Source: JAJPJX01 sp964568355 (lineage in GTDB: Bacteria; Acidobacteriota; Terriglobia; Bryobacterales; Bryobacteraceae). From it: a stretch of DNA of 16,927 nucleotides. The notes below the pieces were generated by a model, which saw only the letters and a list, made by a program, of their open reading frames with translations, searched no databases and was not told the origin of the DNA. A program made the translations under genes and the position numbers. Of the stretch, positions 15,039 to 16,927 are shown one piece after another. The stretch is taken from assembly GCA_964568355.1 (NCBI GenBank), contig CAZMRK010000570.1:1-16927 (forward strand). Reading direction: 5' to 3'. Numbering within the stretch: the first letter of the stretch is position 1; the number at the start of each line of letters is the position of its first letter.

Positions 15039-16790
15039 CTAATGGCTCAATTGAATCTGGCGCCACGTTTCGGTCACCTCCCGATCCCGATTTCCGTTCA
15101 GCCGGGCTGCCAAGGCCGCCGCCGCGCAGGCTTCCTGGTGGCGGTTTTCCAGTTGCAGAAGCCGGGCCAGCATCCAATGGGGCTTGAACCATCGGGGGGA
15201 AGCGGCAACCGCCTGCCGCAAGCTGCGTTCGGCATTGGCAGCATCCCCTTGGGCACTATAGAGCTGGGCCACGGTATACCAGGCGTTGAACGGATCTTCC
15301 GCTGTTTTGGTCGCTCGAAGGGCAGCAAGGCCGGCCTGGGCCGCTGCCTGGAGCCGCACGACGGAGTAGGGGGGCGTACCCGCGAGACTGGTCATGGCTC
15401 GCGAGTACCACAGATCCGCGCCTGTGCCGGGGAGCCGCCAACGGTCGTAGGTGCGATATTGCGCGGCTGCCTGAATGATACCGCGAGCGGCAGCGGCCTG
15501 TCTGCTCCGTTCCAGGTGATAGTCGCTGACGAACAACCTGGTAGCGACGACCAGCAGGGCGACTGAGACCGGAACGGCTAGCGGGAACCAAATGCGTTTC
15601 GGTATGAGCGAGACGGGCGCCGGCGAAGCGAGCGCGACAGTGAGATAAAAAATCAAGGCCGTGGGCGCCGTAAAAACTGTAAATTGTTGGGCCACGATTC
15701 CTCCAGCCAGAGCGGCGGCGAACCAAGGTTCGGCCCTGCCGCGCAAGGCAAACCAACAGATCGCCACCAGGATCGCCAGCCCGGGGATCCCCTGGCCGAC
15801 GAACGCATCCAGAAACATGTTGTGCGGCGATTCATGCGCAAAATTGGGAAAAGCAACAGCCAGTTCCAGAGACGCGTAGCGCGGGAACTGGGCCGTGAAG
15901 ACTTCGGGGCCATAGCCCACTGGCAAGCGATCGAGCGCCATGCGAAGCGAGTCGCGCCAGAGATACAACCGCGCGCCGCCGCGAGGATCTTCGATGAACC
16001 AGCGGGTACGGCTGCGCAGCGGCCATCCGGCGGGAGAATAGTAAAAGCCCGCCAGCACCAGCACCGCGGCCGCTCCGCCGAGCACCACGCGCCGGTTGAG
16101 CCTGGCGCCGCGGCGAATGTATCCATAGGCCAAGCCGGCCAGCAGCCCGACCATCGCCGCACGCGTGCCGGTCAGAATCAGCGCGAAAGCAGCCAGCGCC
16201 GCTCCACCCCAGGCCAGATAGCGTAACTTTACATTTGTTTCGATGGAGGCTAGCGCCAGGTTCAAGAAGACAGCAAACACCAGCCAATTGGCAAAGTAAC
16301 TGACGTACCCGAAGGTAGACGGGGGGCGGACAATGGTCCAGATTCCTTCGCCGATGTGATAGCCGGATTGCGGCAGCCATGGGTCATAACCGAAATATTG
16401 CGAAATTCCGTACAGGGCTGCGAGGAGTGTCGTCAAGGAAACACCGCGCAGGATGATGCGCAACCGCCCAGGGCGGCCGGACACGTGAGCCGCCACACCC
16501 CCGACGAAAACGAAGATAGCGCCATACTCTACCGTTCCCAGCCGTCTCCAGTTCGTGCCAAAGGCAGAAAGCGCCGGATTGGCCGAAAAAGCAGTGGAGA
16601 TGGCGAGAGATAGCCATCCGAGGAGCAGAAGCCAATGGAACCGGGACCACTCCGGCCGGCCGAGTAATAACAGCGCAGCCGCCCCCACCAGCAACAGAGT
16701 CACTTTGGGGGTGACATCAAAGTAAAACAGAAAGCCGGGAGTAATAATTAACGCAACCACGGCGAGAATCCCGGCTTGTAAGACGGCCAT
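15039..16790 (-). CDS. O-antigen ligase/Wzy-like polytopic membrane protein with C-terminal TPR segment
   Basis: This 583-residue protein has roughly ten to twelve hydrophobic helices between residues 5 and 420. The O-antigen ligase/polymerase (Wzy_C) region shows LTGTRAAMVGLLAGL (206-220). A periplasmic loop has the family hallmark HESPHNMFLDAFVGQG (319-334), with the catalytic-type His. The C-terminal 150 residues or so are soluble and contain TPR-like helices (about 500-570: AWYTVAQLYSAQGDAANAE and the pair after it). Such proteins polymerise or ligate undecaprenyl-linked glycans at the periplasmic face of the inner membrane; ligase and polymerase cannot be told apart here. The start at 16790 puts the first helix at the N-terminus. 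It is divergent by 27 bp from a Wzz-like gene, which supports a polysaccharide locus. A small TCCGC/GCGGA hairpin (14999-15011) lies just after its stop and could be a weak terminator. Confidence 0.88.
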   Translation of the reverse strand: MAVLQAGILAVVALIITPGFLFYFDVTPKVTLLLVGAAALLLLGRPEWSRFHWLLLLGWLSLAISTAFSANPALSAFGTNWRRLGTVEYGAIFVFVGGVAAHVSGRPGRLRIILRGVSLTTLLAALYGISQYFGYDPWLPQSGYHIGEGIWTIVRPPSTFGYVSYFANWLVFAVFLNLALASIETNVKLRYLAWGGAALAAFALILTGTRAAMVGLLAGLAYGYIRRGARLNRRVVLGGAAAVLVLAGFYYSPAGWPLRSRTRWFIEDPRGGARLYLWRDSLRMALDRLPVGYGPEVFTAQFPRYASLELAVAFPNFAHESPHNMFLDAFVGQGIPGLAILVAICWFALRGRAEPWFAAALAGGIVAQQFTVFTAPTALIFYLTVALASPAPVSLIPKRIWFPLAVPVSVALLVVATRLFVSDYHLERSRQAAAARGIIQAAAQYRTYDRWRLPGTGADLWYSRAMTSLAGTPPYSVVRLQAAAQAGLAALRATKTAEDPFNAWYTVAQLYSAQGDAANAERSLRQAVAASPRWFKPHWMLARLLQLENRHQEACAAAALAARLNGNRDREVTETWRQIQLSH

Positions 16791-16817
16791 ATCGGTTACA
16801 CTAACCCAGGAAGCGCG

Positions 16818-16927
16818 ATGGCGGAAACGGGAGACGTGTTTCGTTACATGAGTTACGTGCGCGGTCGCTGGCGCATGGTGGCACTTAGTTGCGGAACCGC
16901 CGTGCTTCTGGCGCTCGCCGTCAGCAT
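16818..16927 (+). CDS. N-terminal fragment of a Wzz/chain-length-determinant-like membrane protein
   Basis: This open frame runs from the ATG at 16818 to the window edge (36 codons plus two bases). It begins with MAETGDVFRYMSYVRGRW, followed by a hydrophobic helix, MVALSCGTAVLLALAVS. A short cytoplasmic lead followed at once by a membrane helix is the standard beginning of Wzz/GumC-type polysaccharide co-polymerases, which set glycan chain length. Its divergent neighbour is an O-antigen ligase-like protein, which fits. A TACACT box at 16797-16802 with TTGTAA at 16776-16781 (15-bp spacer) is a weak candidate promoter, and its -35 box would lie inside the neighbouring gene. Only the start is visible, so the family assignment is tentative. 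Confidence 0.6.
   Translation, partial: MAETGDVFRYMSYVRGRWRMVALSCGTAVLLALAVS

Overview
The window looks like chromosome from an Acidobacteriota bacterium, most likely of the Solibacter/Bryobacter type. The evidence is the combination of an ADOP-type permease start, a stand-alone TIGR03437 protein, a very large Oar-like TonB-dependent receptor with an N-terminal carboxypeptidase-regulatory domain, and a DUF1501/PSD1-cytochrome pair. GC content and coding density are high. The lineage call rests on gene content recognised by eye; no search was run.

Layout. Positions 1-81 (minus) hold the first 27 codons of a MacB/FtsX-like permease, followed by about 330 bp without a convincing gene. Positions 413-7720 (minus) hold a tightly packed four-gene cluster, transcribed from 7720 towards 413: a CRTAC1-like beta-propeller protein with seven Ca-binding-type loops and an ASPIC/UnbV domain; a TPR protein (4-bp overlap); a PSD1-type protein with two CxxCH haem motifs and a LamG-like insert (45-bp gap); and a Tat-exported DUF1501 protein (10-bp gap). 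All four are predicted to be exported, which suggests one periplasmic or cell-surface system of unknown function.

Positions 7770-9385 are an insertion sequence of about 1.6 kb with two-site inverted ends. Its DD35E transposase is broken by a frameshift near 8146. Between the transposase and the right end lies a non-coding tail with three tandem palindromes, each with a 7-nt A-rich loop, and one more hairpin. A 14-bp direct repeat just outside the right end may be a scrap of another IS or an operator pair. It runs into a strong promoter-like sequence almost on top of the next start codon.

Positions 9534-14093 (plus) hold a TonB-dependent receptor followed 18 bp later by a GH109-like, NAD-dependent Gfo/Idh/MocA glycosidase with a Tat signal. 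This looks like a minimal uptake-plus-hydrolysis unit for an N-acetylgalactosamine-type glycan. Convergent to it (minus, 14147-14965) is a small secreted TIGR03437 protein. Next comes an O-antigen ligase/Wzy-like membrane protein with a C-terminal TPR segment (minus, 15039-16790). It is divergent by 27 bp from the start of a Wzz-like chain-length determinant that runs off the window at 16927. These last two probably belong to an exopolysaccharide or O-antigen locus that continues to the right.
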